A stretch of 50,844 bases of DNA from positions 1 to 50,844 of the forward strand of contig JAUQOW010000003.1 in assembly GCA_030550675.1 (NCBI GenBank), in the 5' to 3' direction. Below, piece after piece: positions 8,910-17,522 of the stretch. Numbering within the stretch: the stretch's first letter is position 1; each line of letters starts with the position of its first letter. The notes under the pieces were generated by a model. The model worked only from the letters and a program-made list of their open reading frames with translations, was not told where the DNA came from and made no database searches. Position numbers and translations under genes: made by a program. Source of the DNA: Chloroflexota bacterium (GTDB lineage: Bacteria; Chloroflexota; Chloroflexia; Chloroflexales; Roseiflexaceae).

Positions 8910-10376
8910 CTACCGTCCCGCCTCTTTACGGATGCGCTCCAGCGCGGCATTGACGTCTGCTTCGAGGATCGGCATCAGGTCCGAGGCTTTCGCGTTGGGA
9001 TCGTTCCAGAACGGACTCAAGAGATTGTCCCAGGTCTGGCTGAGTTCGTCGAACTTGACCAGCAGGTGGTTCGATGACTCCCGCCCGTGACTGAAGGCGC
9101 CCTGGAACGACTCTTTGGTCTTTTCTGCCGGAACGCACTTCTCGTATTGCTTGTAGTATTCATCGAGCAGGCTCTGACGCACCGGCGGGGTGCCAGTCGC
9201 TAGCGTATAGGCGCGCTGCTGCTCCGCCGACGCCAGGAACTTCACAAAGTCCCATGCCAGATCGGTGTTCTCAGCGTCCATTCCGGCAGTAATCACCCAG
9301 GGATCGGTAAAAATAGTCGCGCGGATATTGGCGTCGGGCGTGCCCCAGGGGAGCGGCGCAGCGCCCCAGCAGAAGCCATTCGGATCGTCGATGATATCCT
9401 TATAGTTCCAGTGGCCCCAGCCGCCAGTCATAAACATGGCGACACGCCCGGAGAGGAAGGCGCCGCCCAGTTGATCGAGCGCCTGTGACGCCGCCTGGTC
9501 TGGAGCGACCTTGTGGACGTATACCAGATCGTGGATTGCCTGGAACGCCGCAGCCGTCTGTTCATCCAGCTTGATAGGATCAGAGAAGCCGCTTTCAAGC
9601 GCTTCCGGGGTGAACGGATCCCTGCCCCAGATCATCGGGATGCTGTCGAAGGGGGGCCACAAGCCGTTGACGCCGCCATACACCGCCTTGCTTGGGTCCT
9701 CCGGGTTCTTCGTCAGCTTCTTGGCAGTCTCAAGGAATGCTTCCCACGTCCACGACTTATCATTCCAGTCGCTCGGCGGGTAGGGCACGCCAGCCTCATC
9801 GAACAGCTTCATGTTGTAGTACACGTAGCTGCCGGTGGTGAGGAACGGAATGCCGTACTGTTTGCCCTCGACATTGTAGATAGCGAACACTTCGGGAATG
9901 AAGTCGCTCGTGTCCCACTTATCGCGTTCGATCAGCGGCGTCAGATCTGCCAGCAAGCCACGGAAGCGGTCGCTGGCGAAGCCGTCGCCGCCCCAGTTGG
10001 ACGACCAGACGTGCAGCGGTTCTTTGGCGGCGATCATCGCTTCACGCTTGACGGCAATGTCGTCCTGGTTGATGTTAAGCACCTTCACGAACACATCCGG
10101 CGCGACCTTCTGATATGCGGGCAGCACGACATCGCGCTCCCAGCGGTTTTCAACTGTGCTGATGCGCACCATCCACACCAGCACCTTCTGACCAGGTTGC
10201 GGCTGCTGCGCGAATTCAATCACCGGCGTCGGTGTCGGCAGGTCGGCTGCAGGCGCAGTCGTTGGCGCTTCACCCGGAGCTGCGGTTGGCGTCGTCGCCT
10301 GTTGCCCGCCACATGCCGCCAGCACCAACATGAGCGCGCCAAGCAGTAGAATCCAGGGATACTGTTTCAGCCTCAT
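8910..10376 (-). CDS. ABC sugar transporter substrate-binding lipoprotein (CUT1)
   Basis: This 488-residue extracellular solute-binding protein carries a lipoprotein signal peptide with the lipobox 'LAAC', lipidated at C22, followed by a Thr/Pro/Ala spacer. The body has the family 1 binding-protein pattern, including 'AVYGGVNGLWPP', 'GRVAMFMTGGWGHW' and a C-terminal 'FVKFLASAEQQRAY'. It captures an oligosaccharide outside the membrane and hands it to the two permeases encoded upstream. The ATG at 10376 has AAGGAGA upstream. A 314-base gap separates it from the permease genes. Given the GH1 and GH20 enzymes, a beta-glucoside or N-acetylhexosaminide is the likely ligand, but this is inferred from neighbours. 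Confidence 0.93.
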   Translation of the reverse strand: MRLKQYPWILLLGALMLVLAACGGQQATTPTAAPGEAPTTAPAADLPTPTPVIEFAQQPQPGQKVLVWMVRISTVENRWERDVVLPAYQKVAPDVFVKVLNINQDDIAVKREAMIAAKEPLHVWSSNWGGDGFASDRFRGLLADLTPLIERDKWDTSDFIPEVFAIYNVEGKQYGIPFLTTGSYVYYNMKLFDEAGVPYPPSDWNDKSWTWEAFLETAKKLTKNPEDPSKAVYGGVNGLWPPFDSIPMIWGRDPFTPEALESGFSDPIKLDEQTAAAFQAIHDLVYVHKVAPDQAASQALDQLGGAFLSGRVAMFMTGGWGHWNYKDIIDDPNGFCWGAAPLPWGTPDANIRATIFTDPWVITAGMDAENTDLAWDFVKFLASAEQQRAYTLATGTPPVRQSLLDEYYKQYEKCVPAEKTKESFQGAFSHGRESSNHLLVKFDELSQTWDNLLSPFWNDPNAKASDLMPILEADVNAALERIRKEAGR

Positions 10377-10690
10377 AATTGTGTGTCTCCTTCATCGTCG
10401 CAAGGCTACACCGTGTGAATGAGTCTCTGTCCCGATTCCACCTCCTCTCCAGTTTCTTCACCCGACGGAAGCGGCATCCTGCGTCGCGCGCTAACGTATG
10501 GCTGACAGCGAATGCACGGCGTGGTGCATTGCGCGGAACAGGTGCATCCGGAGTGCGCACGGACTCCGCCCTTCCGGCTGTCGGAAACGCACAATGCCGC
10601 AGTCTCCCGCCTGATAACCTCCCATACAGCGCCGTCGGCATTCCGGGACGACAGCGCAGGCGCAAGCAATGGAAGCAGCGAGCTGCTGAT
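10377..10690 (-). other. 314-base intergenic region between permease and binding-protein genes, with two hairpins
   Basis: No gene is supported here. AATGCAC/GTGCATT (10511-10530) forms a perfect 7-bp stem with a 6-base loop, and CGGAGT/ACTCCG (10549-10568) a 6-bp stem. Their position before the binding-protein gene fits an RNA processing or stability element, or a partial terminator with a second promoter downstream. I see no clear promoter. Confidence 0.5.
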
Positions 10691-11599
10691 CTACCCTTTG
10701 ACGCCAGTCACCACGATGCCCTGGATGAAATAGCGTTGCGCCAGGAAGAACAGCGCCATTGGCGGAATCAGCGTGACCAGCGACGCCGCCATCAGCAGGT
10801 GGAACGCAGTGCCGCCGAATGGCGCACGGAACTGTTGCAACCCCAGCGATATCGGATAGTTGTACTGCGAATTGATATAAAGCAGCGGACCCATGAAGTC
10901 CTGATAGTGGAACATGAAGCTCATAATGGCGACGGCGCCGATGGCTGGCAGCGACAGCGGCACAATGATGCGCCACCAGATGCCGAAATAGCCAGCGCCA
11001 TCAATCAGCGCCGCCTCCTCATAATCCTTGGGCAGCGTCTTATAGAACTGACGGAGGAGGAAGATGAGATAGGCGCTGCCGAAGAACTTCGGTACAAGAA
11101 GCGGAAGATACGTGTCAATCCATCCAAGACGGGCGAAGATGATATATTGCGGAATGAGCGTCACCCAGAACGGCAGCATCATGGTTGCGAGCACTAGCAC
11201 GAACAGCGCATTCTTCCCCGGCGCACGCAACCGCGCAAAGCCATAGGCGACAAGGGCACACGACAGAGTCTCGCCCAACGTGGCGCCGCCCGCGTAGATC
11301 AACGTGTTCCGGAAATAGATGTCGAAGCGGTTTTCTCCGGTCAGCGCTACGCGATAATTGTCCCACTGCGGCGCCGCCGGAATCCAGACCGGCGGAAACT
11401 TTGCCACTTCTGCGCGGGTTTTCAGTGATGTGGAAAACATCCACACCAGCGGGAACAGAATGATGATCAAGCCAAGAGAGACAATAACTGTTGAAAGAAT
11501 GGTGATGATCTGCTCACGTCGCCGCTTGCTCGCCCAGAGACCGCGCCGCACCAGCGGAGTCGCCGAACGCACGCTCGAAGATGTGGTTTGGGTTGCCAT
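10691..11599 (-). CDS. CUT1 sugar ABC transporter permease (MalG type)
   Basis: This 302-residue protein has six predicted membrane segments and the MalG-type EAA loop 'EEAALIDGAGYFGIWWRI', where a cytoplasmic ATPase docks. The 'LFPLVWMFSTSLK' segment near the start is typical of MalG relatives. It forms half of the membrane channel with the MalF-type permease. The ATG at 11599 has AGGAGGAAGAG upstream. The gap to the partner permease gene is 38 bases, so they are co-transcribed. No ATPase gene is encoded in the window, so a shared MsmX/UgpC-like ATPase encoded elsewhere is expected. Confidence 0.93.
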   Translation of the reverse strand: MATQTTSSSVRSATPLVRRGLWASKRRREQIITILSTVIVSLGLIIILFPLVWMFSTSLKTRAEVAKFPPVWIPAAPQWDNYRVALTGENRFDIYFRNTLIYAGGATLGETLSCALVAYGFARLRAPGKNALFVLVLATMMLPFWVTLIPQYIIFARLGWIDTYLPLLVPKFFGSAYLIFLLRQFYKTLPKDYEEAALIDGAGYFGIWWRIIVPLSLPAIGAVAIMSFMFHYQDFMGPLLYINSQYNYPISLGLQQFRAPFGGTAFHLLMAASLVTLIPPMALFFLAQRYFIQGIVVTGVKG

Positions 11600-11637
11600 T
11601 GCTCTTCCTCCTGATCATGCACGACCGCGCAGTCCGG

Positions 11638-12645
11638 TCAGATCGCGCCTTCTTCGTCCGACTCATAGTGCACATAGCGGCGTGACACCCAAAACATCGC
11701 CAGTGTCAGCAGCAGAATGACCACCAGCAAAATCCACGCCTGCGCCGATGCCAGCCCCATGCGGTAGCGACGGAACGCATTTAAAAAGAGATACAGGTTG
11801 TAAAACATCGACGAATAGGCGGGAGCGCCGAGGTTGTTGCCGCCGGAAATGACGTATGCCGCCGTAAACTGCTGCATAGCGCCGATAACGCCGGTAATGA
11901 AGGTGAACAGAATGACCGGCGAAATCATCGGGACGGTAACGTTGAAGAATTGCTGGATGCGGTTGGCGCCATCGATTTCAGCGGCTTCGTAGAGCGCGGT
12001 AGGAACGCCTTGAAGCGCTGAGAGGTAGATCAGCATCGTACCGCCGAACCCCCAGAGCGACATCAGCGTGTACGACGGGATGACCCAGTTCGGATCCTGA
12101 AGCCAGCGCGGCCCGGTGATGCCGAGCGGGATCAGACCACTGGGACCGACCAGATTGCGGATGATCAGATTGATCGCGCCAAACTGCGGATTGAGCAGCC
12201 AGGAGAAGAGCAGCGCAACCGCGACGCTGCCGCCGAGCAGAGATGGCAGATAGTAGAGCGTGCGAAAGACGCCAAGCGCCGGAACGCGCTGATTGAGCAG
12301 CACCGCCAGCATCAAACCAAAAGCGATGCCCAGCGGAACGCTCAACAATGTGTAATAGCCGGTGACCTGGAGCGACTTCCAGTACACCCGATCATTGAAA
12401 AGATTGGCATAGTTCTCGAAGCCAACCCAGACCGGCGGACTCGCCACATTGAACACCGTCATGCTGTAGTAGGCGGACATGACGATCGGGTAGAGGGTAA
12501 ACGCGAGAAACCCGATGACCCATGGCGAAATGAAGATCCAGAACCAGAGCGCCTCGCGTCGCTCAATCTTCCCAGCCGGGATCAAGCCGAAGAGTGCTGG
12601 CTTGCGTTTTTGCCGGGCTGGAGCCTGCGCCGTTTGCACCGCCAT
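11638..12645 (-). CDS. CUT1 sugar ABC transporter permease (MalF type)
   Basis: This 335-residue protein has about six membrane segments starting at 'WFWIFISPWVIGFLAFTLYP' and the EAA loop 'YEAAEIDGANRIQQFFNV', which binds the transporter ATPase. The frame stays open for 99 codons upstream, but the ATG at 12645 is preferred because it has AGGGGGTG upstream and starts the conserved 'lysine-rich tail then TM1' layout. It pairs with the MalG-type permease to make the pore. It is preceded by the beta-propeller gene, with a small hairpin in the 65-base gap. Confidence 0.93.
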   Translation of the reverse strand: MAVQTAQAPARQKRKPALFGLIPAGKIERREALWFWIFISPWVIGFLAFTLYPIVMSAYYSMTVFNVASPPVWVGFENYANLFNDRVYWKSLQVTGYYTLLSVPLGIAFGLMLAVLLNQRVPALGVFRTLYYLPSLLGGSVAVALLFSWLLNPQFGAINLIIRNLVGPSGLIPLGITGPRWLQDPNWVIPSYTLMSLWGFGGTMLIYLSALQGVPTALYEAAEIDGANRIQQFFNVTVPMISPVILFTFITGVIGAMQQFTAAYVISGGNNLGAPAYSSMFYNLYLFLNAFRRYRMGLASAQAWILLVVILLLTLAMFWVSRRYVHYESDEEGAI

Positions 12646-12686
12646 GCTGCACCCCCTGTTTCCGTGTTGCGCCGTTGCACTTCTGC

Positions 12687-12705
12687 GTTTCAGGCGATCT
12701 GAAAC
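12687..12705 (-). repeat. Perfect hairpin between beta-propeller and permease genes
   Basis: GTTTCAG and CTGAAAC form a perfect 7-bp stem with a GCGAT loop. It lies six bases beyond the beta-propeller stop and about 40 bases before the permease start. There is no T-run. It may set relative expression of the regulator-propeller part and the transporter part. Confidence 0.45.
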
Positions 12706-12710
12706 CAATC

Positions 12711-13979
12711 TCAACTCAGCAGTTCGATGACTCTGCCATCGGTTGTACGCACGTAGATCGCGCGACCGGCGATAATCGGCGCGGTGGTCGCCAAGCGCGG
12801 CACTGTCTGCGACCAAACGGCGGCGCCGGTTGTCATATCGAGCGCCGCCACCGATGCGCCCGCCCCCATCCCATTCACAATAAAGACATATTCCTGCGTC
12901 AGCGCGGGAAGCGAGACATAGTTGACATCCCGGAACGACCACAACTCTCGCCCGTCGCTGCGATTGAGCGCAAACAGTTCATTCGTCGTCTTGACAAAGA
13001 CGATATCGCCCTGCGCTCCGGCAGGAATGAGCGACTTGCCGGGAACGCTCTTCTCCCAGCGTCTGGCGCCGTTGCTTATGTCGAGCGCGATCATGTTTTG
13101 CCCACTGCTGATCAGCACCAGATCACCAGTCGCCACCGATGAGAAGTAGACGGCGGAATGCGCCGGATACGACCAGATGAGCCTCCCTGTCGCCTGATCA
13201 ATCGCGTAGAAGTAGGAAAAGTCGGAAACGAACACCCGTCCATCGGCAACTGCTGCAGACGAAGTGATGAAATCCTGCGCGCTGAATTCCCAGCGAAGCT
13301 TCCCGCTGATGGCATCCAGCGCGTAGAGTTCTTTGCCAGCGCCGACGTACACCGTCCCATCGACAACCACCGGCGAGGTCAGATGCCCGCCGAAGTAGTT
13401 GTTGGCAGCGGCGCTGAGTCGCCTGGGGGTAAATGTCCAGCGTTGCCGTCCGCTGCTCAGTTCCAGCGCTACCAGTTGCCCCTGATTCGCCCGTTCCGCG
13501 CGGAAATAGACCGTATCGCCAGCGATGGCGGGCGAGATGTAGGCGCCTTTCTGACGGTATGCCCAGCGTTGCCGACCGGTGCGCATATCGATGGCGCTCA
13601 ACGCATCTCTGGTCTCCACCAGCATGAGACCGCGAGCGACGACTGGCGGCGACACGCCTTCTTCAAACGACGCAGTGACAATCACGCGCTGCTGGTTGAG
13701 CGGGGGGGCTATTGGCGTTTCGACCGCGCGTGTGCGAGCAGGGTTCAATCCTTCCATCGCCCAATCGCCCGAAAGGTCGCGTTCCGCCGGCACGGATGCG
13801 GATTGGGTGAAAGGATTTGCGGGAGCGACCGGCGCCGCAGCAAGCGGTGCAGCCGTCGGCGCCGACGGCGCAGGAGCGGCGGGAGGCTGTGACGGCGGAC
13901 GCAAAGCGACGTAGCCAATCGCGCCAAGAAAAGCGAGAACGGCGATCATCCACAAGCCGCGTTGCCCGGTGGCATGCAT
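12711..13979 (-). CDS. Membrane-anchored PQQ-type beta-propeller protein
   Basis: This 422-residue protein starts with one membrane segment ('GLWMIAVLAFLGAIGYVAL', about 8-26), then a Pro/Ala-rich linker. The rest is a series of PQQ-enzyme-like repeats of the form 'G.vyv....lyALD..tG...W', for example 'VYVGAGKELYALDAISG'. This gives an extracellular eight-bladed or similar propeller. No dehydrogenase catalytic residues are evident, so an assembly or sugar-binding role is more likely than PQQ enzyme activity. The ATG at 13979 has GAGGGAG eight bases upstream. It lies between the LacI regulator and the permeases, so it may be an accessory part of the uptake system. Confidence in the fold is high and in the role low. 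Confidence 0.85.
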   Translation of the reverse strand: MHATGQRGLWMIAVLAFLGAIGYVALRPPSQPPAAPAPSAPTAAPLAAAPVAPANPFTQSASVPAERDLSGDWAMEGLNPARTRAVETPIAPPLNQQRVIVTASFEEGVSPPVVARGLMLVETRDALSAIDMRTGRQRWAYRQKGAYISPAIAGDTVYFRAERANQGQLVALELSSGRQRWTFTPRRLSAAANNYFGGHLTSPVVVDGTVYVGAGKELYALDAISGKLRWEFSAQDFITSSAAVADGRVFVSDFSYFYAIDQATGRLIWSYPAHSAVYFSSVATGDLVLISSGQNMIALDISNGARRWEKSVPGKSLIPAGAQGDIVFVKTTNELFALNRSDGRELWSFRDVNYVSLPALTQEYVFIVNGMGAGASVAALDMTTGAAVWSQTVPRLATTAPIIAGRAIYVRTTDGRVIELLS

Positions 13980-14128
13980 ACCGTGCTCCCTCAGGATCGC
14001 AGAGCGGCAATCATCTGGTGTGCGGAGAAAATCTGAGAGATGCCCACGCAGAGATGACGTACCGCGCTGTACTGTCCTCTTTCTCGTGGCGCAGGTTCCA
14101 GGATTATAGGACCTACAACGTCTCCCTG

Positions 14129-15136
14129 TCAATCAATCGGACAGCGCCCCGTCGACGAACGAACGATCAATTCGGTCTCGACGGTATACCGCATCTGTTC
14201 CGGCGTTTCACCGTCGATCAGGCGGCAAACCAGATCGGCAGCCATCTCGCCCATAGCGCGCAACGGCTGACGCATCGTCGTCAGCGGCGGATACACCAGC
14301 GCCGCCTCCGGCGTGTCATCGAATCCCATGATCGAGAGATCGTGCGGGATGCGCAGCCCCTGGCGCGTGGCGACATGCAACGTTCCAATCGCCATCAAAT
14401 CGTTGCAGGCGAAGATCGCCGTCGGGCGCGGATCGAGCGCCAGCAGGCGTTCAGCCCCCGTCACGCCGCTGGCAAAGGTGAAATCGCCTGATGCAACCAG
14501 CGCCGGATCGAACGGTATGCCATGATCACGGAGCGCTGCCCTGTACCCGTCGAGCCGCAATTGACCGACGGGAATATCGCCTCGTCCGGTAATAATTCCA
14601 ATCCGGCGATGTCCAAGCCCGATCAGGTGTTCGGTTGCCACGTAGGCGCCGCGATAGTTATTGACTGTGATGCCGTACACGTCCATGTCGTACTGCAAGT
14701 CGATATGCACGATCGGCACACGCCCCGGCGCCAGGCGGCTCAGGCTCAGGCTATTCGCCAGCGGCAACACGATCACCAGACCATCGATCCGGCGACTGCG
14801 CTGCAAGGTGTCGATGACGTCAAACTGCGTGGCATCTTCAACCGTCGCTAGCAGCATGAATCGCCCGCGGCGACGCAACGCCTGCGCGACGCCGTCGATG
14901 GTTTGCGCGAAGAAGGTGGACGTAACGGTATCGACAATAATGCCGACGATGTCGGTGCGGTTGCGTGAGAGGCTGACGGCTTGAGCGTTGGGGTGGTAGT
15001 CGAGCTCAGCGATGACGCGCAGCACGTGCTCGCGTGTCGCTTCCGCCACATCGGGGCTGTTGTTGATCACGCGCGAGACGGTCTGATACGACACGCCAGC
15101 GCGGAGCGCCACTTCGCGGATCGTGCTGCGTCGCAT
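14129..15136 (-). CDS. LacI-family transcriptional regulator
   Basis: This 335-residue protein has the N-terminal LacI helix-turn-helix ('TIREVALRAGVSYQTVSRVI', residues 5-24) with the hinge 'NAQAVSLSRNRT'. A periplasmic-binding-protein-like sugar domain follows, with 'IIVDTVTSTFFAQ' and 'AIFACNDLMAIG'. It should bind a sugar or sugar phosphate and control the downstream transporter and glycosidase genes. It is the first gene of the minus-strand locus. Its own 5' region carries a near-consensus promoter and two CG-centred palindromes, so it probably also represses itself. The ATG at 15136 begins the conserved domain. Confidence 0.95.
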   Translation of the reverse strand: MRRSTIREVALRAGVSYQTVSRVINNSPDVAEATREHVLRVIAELDYHPNAQAVSLSRNRTDIVGIIVDTVTSTFFAQTIDGVAQALRRRGRFMLLATVEDATQFDVIDTLQRSRRIDGLVIVLPLANSLSLSRLAPGRVPIVHIDLQYDMDVYGITVNNYRGAYVATEHLIGLGHRRIGIITGRGDIPVGQLRLDGYRAALRDHGIPFDPALVASGDFTFASGVTGAERLLALDPRPTAIFACNDLMAIGTLHVATRQGLRIPHDLSIMGFDDTPEAALVYPPLTTMRQPLRAMGEMAADLVCRLIDGETPEQMRYTVETELIVRSSTGRCPID

Positions 15137-15150
15137 GACTCCGCCCCTGT

Positions 15151-15166
15151 GTTCAATCGAGTGAAC
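15151..15166 (-). promoter_or_regulatory. Candidate LacI-type operator in the lacI leader
   Basis: GTTCAATCGAGTGAAC is a 16-base palindrome with one mismatched pair and a central CG, the usual centre of LacI-family operators. It lies 15 bases upstream of the lacI start codon, in the untranslated leader, where a bound repressor would block elongation or translation. Confidence 0.6.
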
Positions 15167-15172
15167 GAATAC

Positions 15173-15186
15173 TGTGATCGGTCACA
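15173..15186 (-). promoter_or_regulatory. Second candidate operator over the transcription start
   Basis: TGTGATCGGTCACA is an inverted repeat (TGTGA-N4-TCACA) with a central CG. It covers the expected transcription start near 15179 and touches the -10 box. The half sites also look like a short CRP/FNR-family site, so either regulator type is possible. Confidence 0.5.
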
Positions 15187-15213
15187 CTATAACACATGGA
15201 ATGATTTTGTCAA
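15186..15213 (-). promoter_or_regulatory. Near-consensus sigma-70-type promoter of the sugar locus
   Basis: On the minus strand TTGACA (15208-15213) and TATAGT (15186-15191) are separated by 16 bases. This is six of six and five of six matches to consensus. The -35 box overlaps the stop codon of the upstream alkyltransferase-like gene (15210-15212), so the sugar locus starts transcription inside the end of its neighbour. Confidence 0.75.
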
Positions 15214-15524
15214 GACGGATTTCCGTTCCACAGGTACGTATTCAGATCGACATAGCCGCGCTCGTCGAAGACGACCCCTTCAGCCTCCAGGAGCGCCCGC
15301 TGCAATTCGGCGTGGTACTCGTTGCTGATGCGCCCGGCGGCGTTGATCACGCGCCACCAGGGAACGTCGCGCGCCTGCGCCGGACCAAGCGCGTACAACG
15401 CCCATCCGACGCCGCGCGCTCCGCGCGGAACCGGCGTCATCGCCGCGATCCGCCCATACGTCGAGACCCGCCCGCGCGGGATGCGGCGGACGATTTCGTA
15501 GACGTCGTCGTAGTAACTCGTCAT
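15210..15524 (-). CDS. Alkyltransferase-like protein (MGMT family, no catalytic Cys)
   Basis: This 104-residue protein is the DNA-binding half of the O6-alkylguanine-DNA alkyltransferase family. The signature 'PCHR' is here P55-W56-W57-R58, so the alkyl-accepting Cys is replaced by Trp as in ATL proteins. The base-flipping tyrosine is kept in 'STYGRIAA'. ATL proteins bind alkylated guanine without removing the alkyl group and pass it to nucleotide excision repair. The second Trp, where E. coli ATL has His, is less common. It overlaps the kinase stop by four bases (ATGA), so the two are translationally coupled. Confidence 0.9.
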   Translation of the reverse strand: MTSYYDDVYEIVRRIPRGRVSTYGRIAAMTPVPRGARGVGWALYALGPAQARDVPWWRVINAAGRISNEYHAELQRALLEAEGVVFDERGYVDLNTYLWNGNPS

Positions 15525-17512
15525 GGCGCAAACGTATCATCGTACCGCTCGAACGTCCCATCGGCGTACAGCACATAGATTGTTTTCCCCCGACCCAACC
15601 CTTCGCGGCTGTAGATCATCGCGCCGCCGGTGAACGGCTGATACGCGCCCTCGATCTGGTCGCTCTGCGGGCGCAACGCAAAGCCAAGATTCTGGCGCAC
15701 TCCCGGATTGGCTGCCCAGATGACGCCAAAGGTGTCGGTCGGCGTCTGCAAACCGGCTGGCGGCGTCGGCGTGGCGGGAGTGTCGGGCGGCAACGGCGAC
15801 GGGTAGGGGAAACGCTGCCACTCGCCGCGGGCGAAACCGACCAGGACGTAGACATCGCCAATCGGCAGGAATGAAATCATGCTGCCGCCCTCGAAGCGCT
15901 GCTCGATGAGTGCGCGGTCGCCGCCGCGCTCAATATCAGTCGGGCATCCAAGACGCCGCGCTACAGGTGCGTTTTTATTCCAGACCTCACCAAAACCGCG
16001 AATGGGCGCAATCGCGCAGGGAGTCGGCGTCGGCGTCGCGCTCGGCGTGAACGTCGCCGTCGCGGTCGGCGTCGCCGAGGGCGTGGGCGTGATCGACGGC
16101 GTTGGCGTGTCTGTTGGCGCGGCGGTCGGCGTCTCAGTCGGCGTCTCAGTCGGCGTCGCGGTCGGGCGCGGCGTCGGCGTCGGCGGAACTGGCGTATCGG
16201 TCGGCGCAGGAGTGACTGTCGGCGTGTCGGTCGGCATGACAGTCGGTTCCGGGGTCGAGGTCGGAAGAGGCGTTTCAGTCGGCGTTGGCGTGAATGTATG
16301 AGTTGGCGTCGCTGTGTCAATGACCGGCGGCAGGGTAGGCGTAGGAGTCGGTGTCGGCGGAAGCAGCAGCCTGCCCGCCAGCACAGCTCCGCCGCCGCCG
16401 AGAATCAGAGCGCCAAGCGCCAGCAACGCTACCAGCGCCGGATGCAATGGACGGCGCGGCGGCGCTGCTGCACCGCTTGCTGGCGGCATCGGCGGCGCCG
16501 CATCTTCCCGCACAACAGGCGGACGTACATCGCCGATACCCGTCGGCGCATCGGGAGCGACGCGCACCACGTCGGGCGCCGGTCGCGGCGCAGCCGCCAT
16601 CGGTCGGGGCAGCGGCGCCTCCATGTGCGCTGCTGATCGCAGGGCGCGGGCAAATTCCCCGGCAGTGCGGCAGCGGTCGTCTGGTCGGCGCGCCAGCGCC
16701 AGGCGGATCGCAGCGCCAATCAGCTGCGGAATGGACGGGACGAGCGTCGATGGATCGACAATGGCGCCTTCGAGATGCCCCAGCAGCACCTCCTGCGTCG
16801 TTCCCTCGAACGGGCTGCGCCCCGTAAGACAGCGAAACGCCACAACTCCCAGCGCATAGACATCAGCGCGCCCATCGATGCGCGCATCGCCGCGAATCTG
16901 TTCCGGCGCCATATACTCCGGCGTGCCGACCAGAAAGCCGGTCGTGGTGGTTCCAGGCGCATCGAGCGCCTTGGCAATGCCGAAATCGGTCAGGATAGCG
17001 CGCATACCTGGCGCCGTCAGGCGCACCCGTTCCAGCGTCGAAAGATCGCGCCTGTCCCACAGGGCGCCTACCCCTTCCAGAATGATATTCGCGGGCTTAA
17101 TATCGCGGTGAATGACACCGCGTGCATGCGCATAATCGAGCGCATCAGCCAGTTGATCGATCAATGCAACGGTTTCTTCGACCGTCAGGCGCGGACGCAC
17201 CCGCAATACATCCGCAAGCGAGGGTCCGTCGAGCAGGCGCATAGCGATGAACGCCAGCCCATCGAACTCGCCGATATCGTAGATTGGCACAATGCCAGGG
17301 TGATCGAGACGGGCGGCGAGCACCGCCTCGCGCCGAAAGCGTTCGACGAGCGAGGCGTCGCTGAGGAATTGCGGGTAGAGCACTTTCAGCGCCACGTCGC
17401 GCTGCAGCGCCGTATCGCGCGCACGATAGACCGCCGCCATACCTCCGCGACCCAGCAGGGCGATCACTTCGTACCGATCTATCCGGCGACCAACCAGGTC
17501 TTCGAGCCGCAT
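15521..17512 (-). CDS. PknB-type membrane Ser/Thr protein kinase with duplicated extracellular domain
   Basis: The 663-residue protein has a kinase domain (about 14-295) with the glycine loop '[11 protein letters not shown]', K43, 'HRDIKPAN' (D137), 'DFG' (176-178) and 'MAPEQ'. One membrane segment lies at about 358-384, followed by roughly 120 residues of Thr/Pro/Glu-rich linker. The outer C-terminal 150 residues hold two copies of a small repeat: '[19 protein letters not shown]' and '[19 protein letters not shown]', each followed by 'F.GG.MI'. These resemble LGFP-like repeats that may touch cell-wall or glycan ligands, so the kinase may sense the envelope. The start at 17512 is chosen because it opens the conserved '[13 protein letters not shown]' region; an ATG at 17542 has no ribosome site. 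Confidence 0.92.
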   Translation of the reverse strand: MRLEDLVGRRIDRYEVIALLGRGGMAAVYRARDTALQRDVALKVLYPQFLSDASLVERFRREAVLAARLDHPGIVPIYDIGEFDGLAFIAMRLLDGPSLADVLRVRPRLTVEETVALIDQLADALDYAHARGVIHRDIKPANIILEGVGALWDRRDLSTLERVRLTAPGMRAILTDFGIAKALDAPGTTTTGFLVGTPEYMAPEQIRGDARIDGRADVYALGVVAFRCLTGRSPFEGTTQEVLLGHLEGAIVDPSTLVPSIPQLIGAAIRLALARRPDDRCRTAGEFARALRSAAHMEAPLPRPMAAAPRPAPDVVRVAPDAPTGIGDVRPPVVREDAAPPMPPASGAAAPPRRPLHPALVALLALGALILGGGGAVLAGRLLLPPTPTPTPTLPPVIDTATPTHTFTPTPTETPLPTSTPEPTVMPTDTPTVTPAPTDTPVPPTPTPRPTATPTETPTETPTAAPTDTPTPSITPTPSATPTATATFTPSATPTPTPCAIAPIRGFGEVWNKNAPVARRLGCPTDIERGGDRALIEQRFEGGSMISFLPIGDVYVLVGFARGEWQRFPYPSPLPPDTPATPTPPAGLQTPTDTFGVIWAANPGVRQNLGFALRPQSDQIEGAYQPFTGGAMIYSREGLGRGKTIYVLYADGTFERYDDTFAP
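16020..16360 (-). repeat. Low-complexity Thr-Pro coding repeat
   Basis: On the plus strand this is a run of GTCGGCGT-type units, which on the minus strand encode the Thr-Pro linker of the kinase. Its length is likely to vary between strains by slippage. It is coding and not CRISPR-like. Confidence 0.85.
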
Positions 17513-17522
17513 AAATTTCCCG

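Noticed and set aside
15173-15186. A definite CRP/FNR site
   Set aside because: TGTGA-N4-TCACA has a shorter spacer than a normal CRP site (N6), and the next gene is LacI-type, so it is listed only as a candidate operator.
16020-16360. Regular short repeats that could suggest a CRISPR or satellite
   Set aside because: Units are codon-phased and encode a Thr-Pro linker inside an intact kinase; there are no unique spacers. I saw no CRISPR array in the window.
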